From positions 1 through 48,447 of the forward strand of contig JAFMJR010000006.1 in NCBI GenBank assembly GCA_017853385.1: a stretch of 48,447 nt of DNA. The letters run 5' to 3'. This DNA is from Ilumatobacteraceae bacterium (lineage in GTDB: Bacteria; Actinomycetota; Acidimicrobiia; Acidimicrobiales; Ilumatobacteraceae). Positions 28,045-38,642 of this stretch are shown here, one piece after another; the first letter of the stretch is position 1; each line of letters begins with the position of its first letter. Made by a program: the position numbers and the translations under genes. The notes beneath the pieces were generated by a model that did not search any database, was not told the DNA's origin, and saw only the letters and a program-made list of their open reading frames with translations.

Positions 28045-29280
28045 ATGAGTAACAAACAAGTGGAAATGTCACCCATTGAAGATGTTGTTGCGGCAATTGC
28101 CCGCGGTGAAATGATCGTGATGGTTGACGACGAAGATCGTGAAAATGAGGGCGATCTCATCATGGCTGCACAGTTTGCAACACCTGAAAAGATTGCATTC
28201 ATTGTGCGCCACACATCGGGCGTAGTTGTTGCCCCATTGTCTGGCGAACGTTGCGACGACCTGCGACTTCCGCTCATGGTTGACAACAACACCGAAAGCC
28301 ATCGCACCGCGTTCACTATTTCTGTTGACCTCTTAGAAGGAACAACTACAGGAATTTCTGCAGCAGATCGCGCAGCAACTTTGCGAGCACTTGCCGACCC
28401 ATCAATTTCACATTCTGCGTTTGCTCGACCTGGACACATATTTCCATTGCGAGCTCGTGAAGGTGGCGTGCTGAAGCGCGCAGGACACACCGAAGCCGCA
28501 GTTGACCTTGCTCGTCTTGCTGGTTTGCAGCCTGCTGGAATCATCTGTGAAATCCAAAACGACGACGGCACCATGTCGCGCTTGCCAGACCTTCGCAAGT
28601 TCTGTGCAGAGCACAATCTGTTGCTCTCCTCCATTGCCGACCTTGTTGAATATCGTCGCCATCATGAACGCCTTGTTGAACGAGTTGGTTCAGCAGCCGT
28701 TCCAACAGAGTGGGGCGGATTTACCTGTGTTGCCTACAAGAGCACGATTGACGGCATTGAACATCTTGCATTCGTGAAAGGTGATGTCAGTGACGGCACG
28801 CCAGTACTTACTCGCGTGCATAGCGAATGTTTGACGGGTGATGTGTTTGGAAGCAAGCGCTGCGACTGCGGTCCTCAACTCGCTGCAGCAATGCAGCAAA
28901 TTGAAACTGCGGGTAAAGGCGTTGTCGTGTACTTACGCGGACACGAAGGACGTGGAATTGGAATCGGCCACAAGATTCGTGCTTATTCGTTACAAGATGA
29001 AGGCTTCGACACAGTAGATGCCAATACGCAACTTGGATTACCGGTTGATAGCCGCGAGTACGGCATTGGTGCACAAATTTTGGCTGACCTTGGTGCACGC
29101 GAACTGCGCTTAATGACCAACAACCCGGCCAAATACGGCGGCATTGCTGGATACGGACTCAGCATTGTGGAACGAGTTCCGTTGAGCATTGAACCCACAC
29201 CAGAAAATGAGGCTTACTTGCGCACAAAACGCGAGCGCATGGGACACGTATTCGATTCATCAGACATTTCAGGGAAATAA
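28045..29280 (+). CDS. ribBA: Bifunctional 3,4-dihydroxy-2-butanone-4-phosphate synthase / GTP cyclohydrolase II
   Basis: [90 protein letters not shown]. Confidence 0.97.
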   Translation: MSNKQVEMSPIEDVVAAIARGEMIVMVDDEDRENEGDLIMAAQFATPEKIAFIVRHTSGVVVAPLSGERCDDLRLPLMVDNNTESHRTAFTISVDLLEGTTTGISAADRAATLRALADPSISHSAFARPGHIFPLRAREGGVLKRAGHTEAAVDLARLAGLQPAGIICEIQNDDGTMSRLPDLRKFCAEHNLLLSSIADLVEYRRHHERLVERVGSAAVPTEWGGFTCVAYKSTIDGIEHLAFVKGDVSDGTPVLTRVHSECLTGDVFGSKRCDCGPQLAAAMQQIETAGKGVVVYLRGHEGRGIGIGHKIRAYSLQDEGFDTVDANTQLGLPVDSREYGIGAQILADLGARELRLMTNNPAKYGGIAGYGLSIVERVPLSIEPTPENEAYLRTKRERMGHVFDSSDISGK

Positions 29281-29290
29281 GGAGATCATC

Positions 29291-29761
29291 ATGACCACAT
29301 TTGAAGGAACGCAAGACGGAACCGGACTCCGTGTAGGCATTGTCTGCTCACGATTTAACGAGTTCATTGTGAGTGCACTACTTGACGGAGCAAAGCGCGG
29401 TCTTGCACATCATGGCGTTGCTGAAACCAACATCGACGTTGCCTGGGTGCCAGGTGCATATGAGATTCCGGTCACCGCAAAGGCAATGGCGCTTACCGGT
29501 CGCTACGACACCTTGGTCACCCTTGGCGCAGTAATTCGTGGAGAAACTGCACACTTTGAATATGTTGCTGGTCCAGTTGCAGATTCAATTGCCCAAATTC
29601 AACTTGAAACCGGAATGCCAATTGGCTTCGCTGTGCTTACGGTTGAAAATGTGGAACAAGCCGTAGAACGCTCCGGCCCAGGAGCAGGAAACAAGGGCGA
29701 AGAAGCAGCTGTTGGCGCAATTGAAATGGCCAACGTGTTACGCGCAATTCGCTCAAAATAG
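29291..29761 (+). CDS. ribH: 6,7-dimethyl-8-ribityllumazine synthase
   Basis: GIVCSRFNEFIVSALLDGA, WVPGAYEIPVTAKAMA, LGAVIRGETAHFEYV; start at 29291 after aaggag. Confidence 0.96.
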   Translation: MTTFEGTQDGTGLRVGIVCSRFNEFIVSALLDGAKRGLAHHGVAETNIDVAWVPGAYEIPVTAKAMALTGRYDTLVTLGAVIRGETAHFEYVAGPVADSIAQIQLETGMPIGFAVLTVENVEQAVERSGPGAGNKGEEAAVGAIEMANVLRAIRSK

Positions 29762-30592
29762 TTACAGGAATGGCTTGTCGCCAAGAATGGTTGCACGATG
29801 CATTACCCGTCTATGCGGCATGTAATCGGCAGTTGCATAATGCTGTGTGAGACGGTTGTCCCAAAATGCAAGGTCGTACTGCTTCCACTTCCATCTCACG
29901 GTGAACTCAGGCCTAGACACGTGCGATGTTAAATAGCTAAGAACCATTTCGCTTTCGCGGGTTGAAAGCTCCATGATTCGCGTAGTAAACGAATAGTTGA
30001 CAAAGATTCCGCGTTGCTTACTAACTGGATGAGTTCGAACAACTGGATGAACTACCGGAGGGTTTTTCACCCGCGCATTTTCGACCATTTTGCGAGTCTC
30101 TGGCGAATTGCCGTAGCGCTCAACCGTGAATGATGCAGCAATGTCATGTTCTGCGGTCAAGTTGAGGATGAATTCTTTAAACGAATCAGAAAGAGCCTCA
30201 TATGCGGCAATGCCACTCGCCCACAGCGTGTCGCCCCCAAATGGCGGAAGCACTCGGGCCGAGAGCAACGCCCCAAGTGGCGGGTTTTCAATGAATGTCA
30301 CGTCTGTATGCCACTCATCACTATCTGGTGGATTCTTATCGTTTGTGTCGAGCACGATTATTTCTTTTGCTTCACTCGCATTTGGATAAATGGGGTGAAT
30401 GTGCAGTTCTCCAAATCGCTGCGCAAGATCTCGGTGCTGCACTGGAGTAAGCGGTTGATTCTCAAAAAATAAAACCTGATGTTCAACAAGATGTGCCGAA
30501 ATTTCATCACGTAGGTCATCAGATAGAGGCTGGCAAAGGTCAACTCCTGAAACAAGCCCTCCGAGGGCCGGTGATATTCGTGTTACTTGCAC
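29762..30592 (-). CDS. TauD/TfdA family Fe(II)/2-oxoglutarate-dependent dioxygenase
   Basis: DEWHTDVTFIENPPLGALL (HxD), WDNRLTQHYATADYMPHRRVMHRATILGD. Confidence 0.93.
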   Translation of the reverse strand: MQVTRISPALGGLVSGVDLCQPLSDDLRDEISAHLVEHQVLFFENQPLTPVQHRDLAQRFGELHIHPIYPNASEAKEIIVLDTNDKNPPDSDEWHTDVTFIENPPLGALLSARVLPPFGGDTLWASGIAAYEALSDSFKEFILNLTAEHDIAASFTVERYGNSPETRKMVENARVKNPPVVHPVVRTHPVSKQRGIFVNYSFTTRIMELSTRESEMVLSYLTSHVSRPEFTVRWKWKQYDLAFWDNRLTQHYATADYMPHRRVMHRATILGDKPFL

Positions 30593-30710
30593 ACAAAAAG
30601 ATTAGCCAACAAATACTTCACACCAAAGAGCGAATCACCTGCGCATCTGCAACACATTCCTGCACACATTGCCTGTAGGGCACTCGCCCGGCATAGGAAA
30701 GGAAACAATC

Positions 30711-31160
30711 ATGGGCTTCTTGCTCAATTCACTCGCTGCGGTTGCAAGCCTGCTCACCGTCAATTTGCCACAACGCATTTCTCCACCCGCGTTTGAATCA
30801 CCTATTGAAGCGGTGAGCTACGTGATGTTTGATGTTGACTTCACTTCATTTATGCGCGAGAAGTACACACTGAAGCGCGCATACCCTTACCTCGACTGGA
30901 CAACCGATGGTTGTTCTGCCCCTGTTGTTGGCAATGAAGGCCGATCATTCAATTTCACCAATGCGTGCACTCGACACGACTTTGGGTATCGCAACACCAA
31001 AAGACTCGGGCAATTCAATGAGTCAATTCGCTTGCGTATCGACGAGCAATTTCATCGCGATCTGGAAGCTTCATGTGCAAAGCAAATTCGCACAAGAAAA
31101 GTTCGGTGTCTGATGTGGGCAGAAACGTTCTTTGTTGCAGTGCGTACAACCGGTGGCTAA
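30711..31160 (+). CDS. Prokaryotic phospholipase A2-like protein, probably secreted
   Basis: DGCSAPVVG...FNFTNACTRHDFGYRNTKRLGQFNE...IDEQFHRDLEASC; hydrophobic N-terminus; AGGAAAGGA upstream of ATG 30711. Confidence 0.8.
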   Translation: MGFLLNSLAAVASLLTVNLPQRISPPAFESPIEAVSYVMFDVDFTSFMREKYTLKRAYPYLDWTTDGCSAPVVGNEGRSFNFTNACTRHDFGYRNTKRLGQFNESIRLRIDEQFHRDLEASCAKQIRTRKVRCLMWAETFFVAVRTTGG

Positions 31161-31164
31161 CGCC

Positions 31165-31839
31165 TCAGGCCCACTCCTTCAACACCGCAATGTTGATTAA
31201 TTGGTGCAGCATTTTTCCTGTTGCGCCCCAAATCGTTTCATCATCTAAATGGAAAAAATGAATTTGATATTGATTGGGCGGATTACCCCAATGCTCTTCA
31301 ACATAAGTGTCATCACGTACCAGGTCTGCAAGTGAAACCGAAAATACTCGATCAACTTCCGCGTTGACCGCACTCATAGAAGGTGGCGTCTGCAAATACG
31401 CCAACACGGGAACGATGTGGCTATTGCTCACGTACGTAGAAAGTGCACTCATCTCGCCAATCACCTGCACATGAGCAGGGTCGAGATTGATTTCTTCATA
31501 TGCTTCGCGGATTGCTGCTTCAACAAATGTTTCACCTTCATCAACACGGCCACCAGGAAACGACACTTCCCCTTTGTGATTCGTTAACGCCTTTGAACGC
31601 CTGGTCAACACCACCTCGGGGCCGTTTGCGCCATCAAAAATCGGCACCAAGACAGCCGATGCTCGCGACCCTGGCGGCGGTGGCGCCTGCTTAAGCGTGC
31701 TCGTAAATCGTTGCAATCTCCCCAATAAATCGGCTGTATTTCGAAGGGGTGAATGATCAAGGCGTGCAAACGGATTGGTAGGCCTTACCCACACCGAAGC
31801 GGGACGTGGGATTACCTGATCGCCTCCGGCGCGCAACAT
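31165..31839 (-). CDS. NUDIX hydrolase, CoA pyrophosphatase-like
   Basis: VVLTRRSKALTNHKGEVSFPGGRVDEGETFVEAAIREAYEEINL. Confidence 0.9.
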   Translation of the reverse strand: MLRAGGDQVIPRPASVWVRPTNPFARLDHSPLRNTADLLGRLQRFTSTLKQAPPPPGSRASAVLVPIFDGANGPEVVLTRRSKALTNHKGEVSFPGGRVDEGETFVEAAIREAYEEINLDPAHVQVIGEMSALSTYVSNSHIVPVLAYLQTPPSMSAVNAEVDRVFSVSLADLVRDDTYVEEHWGNPPNQYQIHFFHLDDETIWGATGKMLHQLINIAVLKEWA

Positions 31840-31847
31840 GGAGTTAC

Positions 31848-32015
31848 TTATGCTTGCGGGGTCCAACCACTTGCAAGTAGTTGGCGAATTACTTCATCAA
31901 GACCAGCAGTCTTCAAGTTGGCAAGTGTTTTGCCAGGTTGTTCTTCACCGCGCTCCCATGTTTCCCAAGCTAAACGGATTTTTTCAAGGTCGGGTGCTGG
32001 TGTAGTGAAGCCCAT
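31848..32015 (-). CDS. Small protein of unknown function (55 aa): MGFTTPAPDLEKIRLAWETWERGEEQPGKTLANLKTAGLDEVIRQLLASGWTPQA
   Basis: Manual translation from ATG (32013-32015) to TAA (31848-31850); fills the only unannotated gap between same-strand genes; below the length cutoff of the supplied ORF track. Confidence 0.65.
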   Translation of the reverse strand: MGFTTPAPDLEKIRLAWETWERGEEQPGKTLANLKTAGLDEVIRQLLASGWTPQA

Positions 32016-32024
32016 AACCTCAGC

Positions 32025-32384
32025 CTAACGAGAAGGTGTTGACTGTGCACCACGCTTCGCAAAGTTAGTGCCAAGAACAATGATTCCGAGCACAAGACCA
32101 ACTCCAAGAAGTACGAGGCGTCCATTTGTTTCAATGTCGGCGATGAACGACAACACCAAGCACGCAACGATGATGAGCCAATCAATCAAGCGATGTATTC
32201 CGCGACTGATCCACTTAAAAGCACTGAGTACGCCGTCAGCAATTGCGGCATTTGCCAAGATAATTAGTCCCATGACTGCAGGAACAGTTGGCTCTTGTAG
32301 CTGTGCAGACATCATGACCACTCCACCACCAATGAAGTACTCCACCAATTGGTGCATCCAGAATCCGCGACCGTTACTTGCCAT
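32025..32384 (-). CDS. Small integral membrane protein of unknown function
   Basis: Several TM segments (VPAVMGLIILANAAIADGVLSAF; LIDWLIIVACLVLSFIADI; LVLLGVGLVLGIIVLG). Confidence 0.65.
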   Translation of the reverse strand: MASNGRGFWMHQLVEYFIGGGVVMMSAQLQEPTVPAVMGLIILANAAIADGVLSAFKWISRGIHRLIDWLIIVACLVLSFIADIETNGRLVLLGVGLVLGIIVLGTNFAKRGAQSTPSR

Positions 32385-32408
32385 GAGTTAACACACTAGA
32401 AGAGAAAT

Positions 32409-32442
32409 GAAAATGCCTCGGGTTTTCACCCGAGGCATTTTC
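32409..32442. terminator. Strong terminator hairpin downstream of groEL
   Basis: gaaaatgcctcgggt-tttc-acccgaggcattttc, perfect 15-bp stem with A/T flanks. Confidence 0.9.
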
Positions 32443-32471
32443 ACAATTGTGTAGTTCGTTAAGGAAACGAC

Positions 32472-34139
<1,668 letters not shown>

Positions 34140-34149
34140 CTAGAAAAAA

Positions 34150-34440
34150 TCAGGCAACAACTGCGAGTACGTCGCGGCTGGTGAGAATAAGAAGATCGTC
34201 TCCACCATGGGTGACTTCGGTTCCGCCGTACTTGCTGTACAACACAACATCGCCAACTTTGATGTCAAGTGCGAAATGCTTGCCTTCGTCATCGCTCCAG
34301 CGGCCAGGTCCGACTGCAAGAACGGTGCCCTGCTGTGGCTTCTCTTTTGCGGTGTCTGGGATAACGAGACCAGATGCGGTGGTCTGCACTGCTTCGCTTG
34401 GCTTGACCACGATGCGGTCGTCTAGGGGCTTCAAGTTCAT
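34150..34440 (-). CDS. groS: Co-chaperonin GroES
   Basis: [47 protein letters not shown]. Confidence 0.98.
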   Translation of the reverse strand: MNLKPLDDRIVVKPSEAVQTTASGLVIPDTAKEKPQQGTVLAVGPGRWSDDEGKHFALDIKVGDVVLYSKYGGTEVTHGGDDLLILTSRDVLAVVA

Positions 34441-34495
34441 ATGTGAGGTCCTCCGTGTGGCGTGTTCCGGGTGGTTCACGCGGTTGGTTGTTCAG

Positions 34496-34522
34496 TTAGC
34501 ACTCAACGAGTGCGAGTGCTAA
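34496..34522. promoter_or_regulatory. CIRCE element (HrcA operator)
   Basis: Perfect ttagcactc-N9-gagtgctaa upstream of groES. Confidence 0.97.
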
Positions 34523-34551
34523 TGATACGGACCTAGGCCCCAATTTTCCAA
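34522..34551 (-). promoter_or_regulatory. Putative groESL promoter
   Basis: Minus strand TTGGAA (34546-34551)-N18-TATCAT (34522-34527), abutting CIRCE. Confidence 0.5.
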
Positions 34552-35162
34552 CTGAGCCCACATTGGGCAAGCAGATCGGCCAGGGGTTCAAGAGGCAGGC
34601 CCACAACAGTGGTGAAACTGCCCTGAAGCGTTTCCACCAGTTTCCCGCCATCACCTTGCAGGGCGTATGCCCCCGCCTTGTCAAGGGACTCCCCTGTGGC
34701 CAAGTACCACTCCATGAGCTCCTCAGAGATCTGAACAAGGGTGACCGAAGCCGAGTCAACGGTATGGGCCTGTTGTTCCCCTCGCACCACCGAGATGGCG
34801 GTGTGCACGCGATGGGTGCGGCCTGACATTTCGTTCAGCATTCGACGCGCGTCATCCAGGTTTTCTGGCTTACCAAAAATTTCACCGTCAACATCAACCG
34901 TGGTGTCAGCAGCAATTACCACCACATCACTTCCTGTGAATCGCTGAGCAATTGTCTGCGCCTTACTTTGCGCCAATCGCTGTACGTGCGCAAGTGGTGT
35001 CTCGTGTTCGAACGGTGTTTCATCGATGTCAGCCGGCTCAATGTCAAAAGTCATTTGGCCTTCTCCGAAAATTTCATCGACAAACTTTGTGAGCAGATCT
35101 ACACGTCGTGGGGAACGTGATGCGAGAACAATTCTTGGCTGCGAGGTACTCGGAGGTTCCAT
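34533..35162 (-). CDS. maf: Maf-like nucleoside triphosphate pyrophosphatase
   Basis: IVLASRSPRRVDLL, VIAADTTVDVDGEIFGKPENLDDARRML, YALQGDGGKLVETLQGSFTTVVGLPL. Confidence 0.95.
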   Translation of the reverse strand: MEPPSTSQPRIVLASRSPRRVDLLTKFVDEIFGEGQMTFDIEPADIDETPFEHETPLAHVQRLAQSKAQTIAQRFTGSDVVVIAADTTVDVDGEIFGKPENLDDARRMLNEMSGRTHRVHTAISVVRGEQQAHTVDSASVTLVQISEELMEWYLATGESLDKAGAYALQGDGGKLVETLQGSFTTVVGLPLEPLADLLAQCGLSWKIGA

Positions 35163-35169
35163 AGCGAAA

Positions 35170-36339
35170 TCAGCCACCACTCAGTCGCATAACTTCACCG
35201 TCATCTGGAATGGTCATGTCATCGCGATCATCAAGGTAACCCTCAGGCAAAATCACTTTGATCGGTCCGTTGGTGTGACCCCGAGCAATGCGCTCTCCGC
35301 CTTCAACAATTGAAGCATTGGCATCCAACATGGTGGCAAGCGTGCGCAACTCGTGCAATGACTTCACCTCAGAAAACTTGCGGCGCATTTCGCCACCAAC
35401 TGGATATCCCGTGAGATACCAACTGGTGTGCTTGCGGAAATCACGAATTCCTCGATCTTCATCAAGATGTGCACACAGGCCTTCGGCATGTTCAATCATT
35501 ACTGCAAGCACTTCGCCAAGCTTCGGAGTTGCACCGATTGGTCGACCGCTAAATGCATCAACAAGATCACGAAACAACCACGGTCTACCTAAACAGCCAC
35601 GACCAATCACTACACCATCGCATCCAGTTTGTTCCACCATCGCCAGCGCATCTGACGCTTCCCAAATATCTCCATTGCCAAGTACCGGAATGGTTTTCAC
35701 TGCTTGCTTAAGTTGACCAATTGCTTCCCAATGAGCACTCGGCGCATAGTGCTGTTGTGCAGTGCGAGCATGCAAGGCAACTGCTGCAGCACCAGCTTCT
35801 TCACAGATCAGTCCAGTTTCGATGAATGTGATGAGTTCATCATTAATTCCCATTCGGAACTTGCAGGTAACAGGTATTCCATACTCGCGTCCTGCATTCA
35901 CCGCAGCCGAAACAATCGCTCGAAGTAATTGACGCTTCAGCGGAACTGCCGCACCACCGCCACGACGCGTGACTTTGGGTGCTGGACATCCGAAATTCAA
36001 GTCAATGTGATCTACTGCCCCGGCTTGCCCGAGTTTGTGAACTGCTCGACCCAACATGTCGGGATCGCTTCCGTATAGCTGCAGTGATCGGAAATCTTCA
36101 TCGGGTCCGAACTTCAACATGGTGTCCGTCTTGCGATTTCCGTGCACAAGACCAGTTGCCATGATCATTTCATTTACGTACACAAGACCTGGGCCAAATT
36201 TGCGACACAACGACCGAAACGGAGCATTCGTTACGCCCGCCATTGGAGCAAGCACAACAGGTGGCCACACGCTGCGCTCACCCAGCGCAATTGCAGGAAG
36301 GGTTGCTGAAGCAGGAATTGGGGTGTCGGTTGCTGTCAT
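35170..36339 (-). CDS. dus: tRNA-dihydrouridine synthase
   Basis: VVLAPMAGVTNAPFR, HIDLNFGCPAPKVTRRGGGAA, VLGNGDIWEASDAL, DGVVIGRGCLGRPWLF. Confidence 0.95.
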   Translation of the reverse strand: MTATDTPIPASATLPAIALGERSVWPPVVLAPMAGVTNAPFRSLCRKFGPGLVYVNEMIMATGLVHGNRKTDTMLKFGPDEDFRSLQLYGSDPDMLGRAVHKLGQAGAVDHIDLNFGCPAPKVTRRGGGAAVPLKRQLLRAIVSAAVNAGREYGIPVTCKFRMGINDELITFIETGLICEEAGAAAVALHARTAQQHYAPSAHWEAIGQLKQAVKTIPVLGNGDIWEASDALAMVEQTGCDGVVIGRGCLGRPWLFRDLVDAFSGRPIGATPKLGEVLAVMIEHAEGLCAHLDEDRGIRDFRKHTSWYLTGYPVGGEMRRKFSEVKSLHELRTLATMLDANASIVEGGERIARGHTNGPIKVILPEGYLDDRDDMTIPDDGEVMRLSGG

Positions 36340-36346
36340 GGCGTTA

Positions 36347-37369
36347 TCAGTTGGTGCGATCAGTCAACTTCAAGTTGGGCATGGCGCCCATCCCCAAATC
36401 GCTCGGACCGTCTTGCAGTAAACGGTACCAACCAGCGGAAGCAATCATTGCCGCATTGTCGGTGCACATTGCCCGACTCGGCAATACCAGCCTCCATCCA
36501 TGCTGTGCGCACGAACTTGTCATGTGTTCACGCAGTAAGGAGTTTGCGGCAACACCACCACCAAGTGCAACAGTTTTTGCCCCAATGTGCTGGGCTGCCT
36601 TAATTGCTTTTGCTACAACCACATCTACAACCGCAGTTTGAAATGATGCAGCAACATCTTGCGTTGATACATCTGGGTGCTTGCGCACATAGTTCACTAC
36701 TGCAGTTTTCAAGCCACTAAATGAAAGATCAAAACCTTCGTGCAACATTGCGCGTGGAAACTCAATGGCTTGTGCGTTACCTAGTTTTGCCTCACGGTCA
36801 ATTGCTGGGCCGCCAGGGTGACCAAGCCCCAAGTATCGCGCAACCTTGTCAAAGGCCTCTCCTGCTGCATCATCAATGGTTTGTCCAACAATTGAATATT
36901 TTCCGTGCGACTCCATATTCACAAGCAACGTGTTGCCACCAGAAACCAACACCACCAACATGGGAAATTCAACATCTGGGTCATCTAGCAATGCTGCATA
37001 GAGATGTGCCTCTAAATGATTTACGCCAACAAATGGCTTGTTGAGAGCAAGAGCAATTGATTTTGCGGCTGCAACCCCAACCAACAACGCCCCAACCAAT
37101 CCAGGGCCAACAGTTGCAGCAACCGCATCAATGCGTTCAAACCCGACGCCAGAATCGCTTATTGCTTTGCGAATTACTGGTGTCATTGCTTCAACGTGCG
37201 CACGACTCGCAATCTCAGGAACAACTCCACCAAATCGTGCGTGCTGCTCAATTTGCGTCGCAATAACCGACGACAACACGTCGTTGCCACCCATCACCAC
37301 TGCTGCTGCCGTTTCATCGCAACTGGACTCAATGCCAAGAACGACCGTGGCTTCGTCAACATGAATCAT
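36347..37369 (-). CDS. tsaD: tRNA N6-adenosine threonylcarbamoyltransferase TsaD
   Basis: VLGIESSCDETAAAVV, GVNHLEAHLYAALL, VSGGNTLLV, GGGVAANSLLRE. Confidence 0.97.
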   Translation of the reverse strand: MIHVDEATVVLGIESSCDETAAAVVMGGNDVLSSVIATQIEQHARFGGVVPEIASRAHVEAMTPVIRKAISDSGVGFERIDAVAATVGPGLVGALLVGVAAAKSIALALNKPFVGVNHLEAHLYAALLDDPDVEFPMLVVLVSGGNTLLVNMESHGKYSIVGQTIDDAAGEAFDKVARYLGLGHPGGPAIDREAKLGNAQAIEFPRAMLHEGFDLSFSGLKTAVVNYVRKHPDVSTQDVAASFQTAVVDVVVAKAIKAAQHIGAKTVALGGGVAANSLLREHMTSSCAQHGWRLVLPSRAMCTDNAAMIASAGWYRLLQDGPSDLGMGAMPNLKLTDRTN

Positions 37370-37932
37370 GGTCGAGTCTTTTCAATATTGCGTAACCGAT
37401 CACGGAACGCATCGTCTTGAATATCTTGACACCACATCACAATTGCATCATCAGTATTTTCGTAGTACTTGCGACGCACCCCTGCTGGAACAAAACCAAA
37501 TCTTCGATACAGCTCTTGTGCCGTGGTGTTGGTATGGCGAACCTCAAGAGTCATTGCTTCACATTTTTGCTTTCGTGCATACCAAGCAAGCTCGAGCATC
37601 ATTTCTGTAGCAATCCCTCTTTGCTGCCAATCTGGATGCACTGCAATATTCGTGACATGAGCATCGGTATCGGCAAACAGCAAACCGCAGTACCCCACTA
37701 ATTCGCGGCCAACATGAGCAACGGCATAGTAGCGATGACCACGATTCATCATCTCGATTTCATCAGCAAACACCTTGGCCGTCCATGGCTTCGGATACAC
37801 CACTTCCTCAATTGGCATGATGTCTCGAATGTGGCGTCGTTGCATTCGAGACACTTCAAGCACCGGATTGCCCAATTGCTGCTGCGTATTTGCAGGGTCA
37901 ATCTTTTTTATCAAGCGGTCAATAATGCTCAC
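37366..37932 (-). CDS. rimI: Ribosomal protein S18-alanine N-acetyltransferase-like GNAT
   Basis: GNAT motif NIAVHPDWQQRGIATEMMLEL, MTLEVRHTNTTAQELYRRFGFVPAGVRRKYY; located between tsaB and tsaD. Confidence 0.93.
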   Translation of the reverse strand: MSIIDRLIKKIDPANTQQQLGNPVLEVSRMQRRHIRDIMPIEEVVYPKPWTAKVFADEIEMMNRGHRYYAVAHVGRELVGYCGLLFADTDAHVTNIAVHPDWQQRGIATEMMLELAWYARKQKCEAMTLEVRHTNTTAQELYRRFGFVPAGVRRKYYENTDDAIVMWCQDIQDDAFRDRLRNIEKTRP

Positions 37933-38642
37933 TGACTGCTCCTCGTTGACCAGTTAATTTCGGCATCTGGTGCACGCAAATACATAGGAGAAACTTCATC
38001 AACCTGCACCCAGTCACCACGCAATGCTCGTTCGTGAGCAATTTCTACCAACGTTGAGGCAAGCGGCATTGAATGCTTATCATCAGCGAACTCCACTAAG
38101 GGAAGCACGGGAATCAAGCGCTCGCGAAATTCGGTCTCGTGCTTTATTGCGCCAGTTCCGACCAGCATCGTTGACTGCCCTCGATCAAGAACATCAACTG
38201 CACAGAGTTCAGGTGATCCAATTTGTGGCGCGCTCACCTGCTTTCGCTTTCCATCAATAAGTCGATACAGCGACCAATACACTTCGCCACGTCTTGCATC
38301 AACAATTGATGCAATCACTTCGCAGTTGCTGTGAACAGCTGCAGACAAGATATCCAGACTGGTAACCGGAATAATCGGTACATCAATAACTTGTGCAATT
38401 GCCTGGGCTGATGCAATGCCAACTCTCATGCCTGTAAACAAACCTGGTCCGATGTCAACCGCAATGCCACCAACATCCCACAACTCAATAGCTGCCTGTT
38501 TACAAACGAAGTCAATCATGGGTGTGAGAGCTTCAGCATGCTGTCGATCGCTGCGAATTTCACTACTCGCCAACACAGATTCGCCATCATGCAGCGCCAC
38601 GCTTACTGCATCAGTTGCAGTATCAATTCCCAAGATAATCAT
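37929..38642 (-). CDS. tsaB: tRNA threonylcarbamoyladenosine biosynthesis protein TsaB
   Basis: MIILGIDTATDAVSVALHDG, VDIGPGLFTGMRVGIASAQAIA; start chosen at MIILGID. Confidence 0.94.
   Translation of the reverse strand: MIILGIDTATDAVSVALHDGESVLASSEIRSDRQHAEALTPMIDFVCKQAAIELWDVGGIAVDIGPGLFTGMRVGIASAQAIAQVIDVPIIPVTSLDILSAAVHSNCEVIASIVDARRGEVYWSLYRLIDGKRKQVSAPQIGSPELCAVDVLDRGQSTMLVGTGAIKHETEFRERLIPVLPLVEFADDKHSMPLASTLVEIAHERALRGDWVQVDEVSPMYLRAPDAEINWSTRSSQ

Noticed and set aside
28041-28634. 197-aa minus-strand ORF antisense to ribBA
   Set aside because: Entirely inside ribBA; Arg/Ser-rich shadow ORF.
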